Assembly: GCF_000428745.1 (NCBI RefSeq)
Contig: NZ_AUAN01000010.1
Coordinates: forward strand, 31,851 to 95,850
Direction of reading: 5' to 3'
DNA: 64,000 nucleotides
From: Veillonella magna DSM 19857
Lineage (GTDB): Bacteria; Bacillota; Negativicutes; Veillonellales; Veillonellaceae
Of this stretch, positions 62,636 through 64,000 are shown in pieces (positions within the stretch are counted from its first letter, which is position 1; the number at the start of each line of letters is the position of its first letter). The notes beneath the pieces were generated by a model that had not been told where the DNA came from, ran no database searches, and worked only from the letters and a program-made list of their open reading frames with translations. Position numbers and translations under genes: made by a program.

Positions 62636-62650
62636 CTACTTTTTGACTAC
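62632..62650 (+). promoter_or_regulatory. Integrase arm-type sites, right arm
   Basis: TTGACTAC at 62632-62639 and 62643-62650, same orientation and 11-bp spacing as the left arm pair; the first copy overlaps the integrase stop codon. Confidence 0.65.
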
Positions 62651-62745
62651 TCCTTATTAAAAACTATAGGAAATTATGAGAAATTTCCATCATGAAGAAT
62701 CCAGTAAAATAGCAGTTTTATGCGGTTTTCATGATGTCCTGGAAA

Positions 62746-62802
62746 AGACTTAGGATCTGGCGCCTTACGGCGTGGGGGTTCAAGTCCCTTCTTCCGCACC
62801 AA
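62746..62802 (+). repeat. attR core (57 bp)
   Basis: Identical to 25269-25325. It contains only the 3' half of tRNA-Leu, so no second tRNA gene is present. Confidence 0.95.
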
Positions 62803-62805
62803 ATA

Positions 62806-62834
62806 AAAGCACGAGTCAAATGACTCGTGCTTTT
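62806..62834 (+). terminator. Original tRNA-Leu terminator (displaced)
   Basis: Stem AAAGCACGAGTCA/TGACTCGTGCTTT with 2-nt loop, then TCTC. It lies just after attR and is the bacterial counterpart of the phage one at 25331. Confidence 0.8.
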
Positions 62835-62850
62835 CTCATTATATAGTAAA

Positions 62851-62895
62851 TAAAAAGACACAATTCTTATTATTCGTCGAGAATCGTGTCTTTTT
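62851..62895. terminator. Second bidirectional terminator
   Basis: About 14-bp stem with one mismatch, AAAGACACAATTCT / AGAATCGTGTCTTT, with A and T runs on both flanks. Confidence 0.8.
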
Positions 62896-63047
62896 ATTTG
62901 TATTGCTTATGCAATTGAAGATGATGAAAATGTACGCCCATACATTATCATGACAATATATTAACACTTTCGTGATAATACCGAACGACTACATATTGGC
63001 TCGTCCCCGATATCTCCTTACAGCATTAATATATAAATCGTATGAAC
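62896..63047. other. Region after the riboswitch with no recognisable gene
   Basis: On the minus strand an AAGGAG-like site lies at about 63014-63020, but the next ATG (about 63 nt after the terminator) is followed directly by a TAG stop. No ORF of interest follows. It may be a gene remnant or a short leader. Confidence 0.55.
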
Positions 63048-63081
63048 AAAAAAACCTTTTCATACGACACATACGAAAAGG
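63048..63081 (-). terminator. Terminator of the cobalamin riboswitch
   Basis: 12-bp stem including two G-U pairs (63055-63066 / 63070-63081), 3-nt loop, then T7 on the minus strand. Expression platform of the riboswitch. Confidence 0.9.
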
Positions 63082-63094
63082 ATTCTATAATTCT

Positions 63095-63295
63095 CCTCCC
63101 TATCGCTCGTAGGTCAAATGGTGAACGATGAATGGGCAGTTCTCCTGACTTGGCTTCATAGCTCCTCCTGCCTTCCCAGTTACCCAGTGACATATCGGAT
63201 TCGCTCTTCCTTACAGTGGCGGGACCGTGCCGGACTTTAACCGGCTTCTCTATTATGCTTACGCACCCATTCCCAAATATGTAATTGCGATGTTC
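63095..63295 (-). promoter_or_regulatory. Cobalamin (B12) riboswitch
   Basis: Minus-strand sequence shows the conserved core AAGCCGGTTAAAGTCCGGCA, then CCCGCCACTGTAA, and the B12 box with AGCCAAGTCAGGAGAACTGCC (quoted in part), as in coenzyme B12 aptamers. It is followed by a strong terminator, so cobalamin binding probably stops transcription. No B12-related gene follows; beyond the terminator are only ~150 nt, two more terminators and the prophage end. Confidence 0.9.
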
Positions 63296-63311
63296 TCTCA
63301 AGAACAATCAT

Positions 63312-63341
63312 ATAATATCATACTATATGTTAATCTGTCAA
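63312..63341 (-). promoter_or_regulatory. Promoter of the riboswitch transcript
   Basis: TTGACA (63336-63341), 18-nt spacer, TATTAT (63312-63317) on the minus strand, directly after the tRNA operon terminator. Confidence 0.8.
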
Positions 63342-63348
63342 ATAAAGT

Positions 63349-63372
63349 AAAAAGCCACACTCTCGTGTGGCT
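63349..63372 (-). terminator. Terminator of the rRNA/tRNA operon
   Basis: 8-bp stem AGCCACAC/GTGTGGCT (63353-63360 / 63365-63372) with 4-nt loop, then TTTTACTTT on the minus strand. Confidence 0.8.
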
Positions 63373-63377
63373 AACTT

Positions 63378-63454
63378 TGGTGACCCAGGAGGGATTCGAA
63401 CCCCCGGCCTTTTGATTCGTAGTCAAACGCTCTATCCAGCTGAGCTACTGAGTC
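63378..63454 (-). tRNA. tRNA-Arg (anticodon ACG)
   Basis: 77 nt with encoded CCA. Acceptor GACTCAG/CTGGGTC, anticodon loop CTACGAA (ACG), T-loop GTTCGAATC. Last gene of the rRNA operon. Confidence 0.95.
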
Positions 63455-63466
63455 ATATGTAATTGT

Positions 63467-63542
63467 TGGCAGGGGCAGTAGGACTTGAACCCACAACCAA
63501 CGGTTTTGGAGACCGCTACTCTACCAATTGAGCTATACCCCT
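63467..63542 (-). tRNA. tRNA-Trp (anticodon CCA)
   Basis: 76 nt with encoded CCA. Acceptor AGGGGTA/TGCCCCT, anticodon loop CTCCAAA (CCA), T-loop GTTCAAGTC. Confidence 0.93.
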
Positions 63543-63617
63543 GTGTCTTAACGACTTAATCAGTATACCATGTATTGGCGACTGTGTCAAGTGCTTTTTT
63601 GTAGCAGCACCATTTTT

Positions 63618-63653
63618 TTCTTTAAGACCGATGACCCCATCGGTCTTAAAGAA
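63618..63653 (-). other. Hairpin after 5S rRNA
   Basis: Perfect 16-bp stem (63618-63633 / 63638-63653) with 4-nt loop between 5S and tRNA-Trp. An A-run rather than a T-run follows on the minus strand, so RNA processing is likelier than termination. Confidence 0.6.
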
Positions 63654-63656
63654 GGG

Positions 63657-63773
<117 letters not shown>

Positions 63774-63865
63774 TCTGTCAGAGCTTGCACTCTGAAAACC
63801 GCATAGAAGCTATTGTATTTGTTTCACATTAGTCATTGTACTTTTGTACATCCTCTTCCTTACTT

Positions 63866-64000
63866 CTTAAGTAAAGCCCTCGATCTATTAGTACCAGTCA
63901 GCTCCAAGCCTCACAGCTCTTCCACATCTGGCCTATCAACCATGTCGTCTACATGGGATCTTACTAGCTTATGCTATGAGAAACCTCATCTCAAGGCTGG
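63866..64000 (-). rRNA. 23S ribosomal RNA (3' end only)
   Basis: The minus strand ends with GGTACTAATAGATCGAGGGC, the conserved 3' terminus of 23S rRNA. The gene continues past the window edge. Confidence 0.9.

Larger units (their letters stand above)
25269..62802. mobile_element. Complete lambda-like siphovirus prophage integrated in tRNA-Leu
   Basis: About 37.5 kb bounded by identical 57-bp sequences (25269-25325 and 62746-62802) that match the 3' half of tRNA-Leu. It contains integrase, repressor/Cro switch, replication genes, terminase, portal, capsid, the whole tail set, holin and amidase. I see no frameshift or insertion breaking a key gene. Lysogeny genes point right, all others left. 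The right end (about 57-61.4 kb) and left end (25.4-29.6 kb) are visibly more AT-rich than the structural genes. Confidence 0.97.

Noticed and set aside
62746..62802. Second tRNA-Leu gene
   Set aside because: Only the 3' half from the anticodon stem is present; it is the attR core.
62897..62980. Short GTG-started frame after the riboswitch
   Set aside because: It reads through a terminator stem and has no ribosome-binding site or plausible protein pattern.
63026..63307. 93-residue minus-strand frame
   Set aside because: It lies over the cobalamin riboswitch and its terminator.

Overview
The window is a bacterial chromosome segment carrying a complete, apparently intact tailed prophage. Strong AGGAGG ribosome-binding sites, a coproporphyrin-type haem pathway (HemE, HemH, HemG, HemQ), a two-subunit class I fumarase, a YedE-type transporter and an HU protein point to a Firmicutes-related anaerobe. 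A diderm Firmicute of the Negativicutes (Veillonella/Megasphaera/Negativicoccus-like) is my best guess. It rests on gene content alone and is not proven.

Left host segment (1-25324). Almost everything is on the minus strand. In transcription order, one tight operon reads hemE-hemH-hemG-hemQ-AI-2E-type permease. Other units are a DoxX protein, a small thioesterase, fumarase alpha/beta with a nearby SLC13 anion permease and an AraC regulator, a Tag glycosylase, an ABC-F ATPase, a UgtP/MurG-like glycosyltransferase, HU, and mfd - flippase - shortened mazG, then a YedE permease. Many genes end in clear intrinsic terminators. Just after the YedE gene lies a degenerate 21-bp tandem repeat array. 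The segment ends in a tRNA-Leu(TAG) gene with a good promoter.

Prophage (25269-62802). It is integrated in tRNA-Leu and flanked by identical 57-bp att cores. From the right: tyrosine integrase, RhuM-family protein, a membrane/SAP-domain protein, ImmA-like protease and CI-like repressor (all plus strand). A divergent promoter/operator region follows. The long leftward programme then has a Cro-like protein, small membrane and zinc-ribbon proteins, an HTH/excisionase-like protein, an HUH (rolling-circle-type) endonuclease, SSB, a helicase-methyltransferase fusion, HNH nuclease, Lar-like protein and a sigma-like late regulator. The late genes run terminase, portal, head, capsid, connector and a lambda-like tail set in lambda order (tube, G/GT frameshift pair, tape measure, M, L, K, J). 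Last come baseplate/fibre proteins, holin, amidase and a hicAB toxin-antitoxin pair next to attL. The arrangement predicts a long, flexible-tailed siphovirus.

Right host segment (62803-64000). It holds the displaced tRNA-Leu terminator, a cobalamin riboswitch with its own promoter and terminator but no recognisable gene after it, tRNA-Arg(ACG), tRNA-Trp(CCA), 5S rRNA and the 3' end of 23S rRNA, all on the minus strand.

The observations I rate highest are: an exact A_AAA_AAC slippery site joining the two tail-chaperone ORFs; the orphan B12 riboswitch; the HUH initiator with a highly structured upstream region that may carry a countertranscribed RNA; the 21-bp minisatellite; terminators inside the late operon; and the SAP-domain membrane protein in the lysogeny module.
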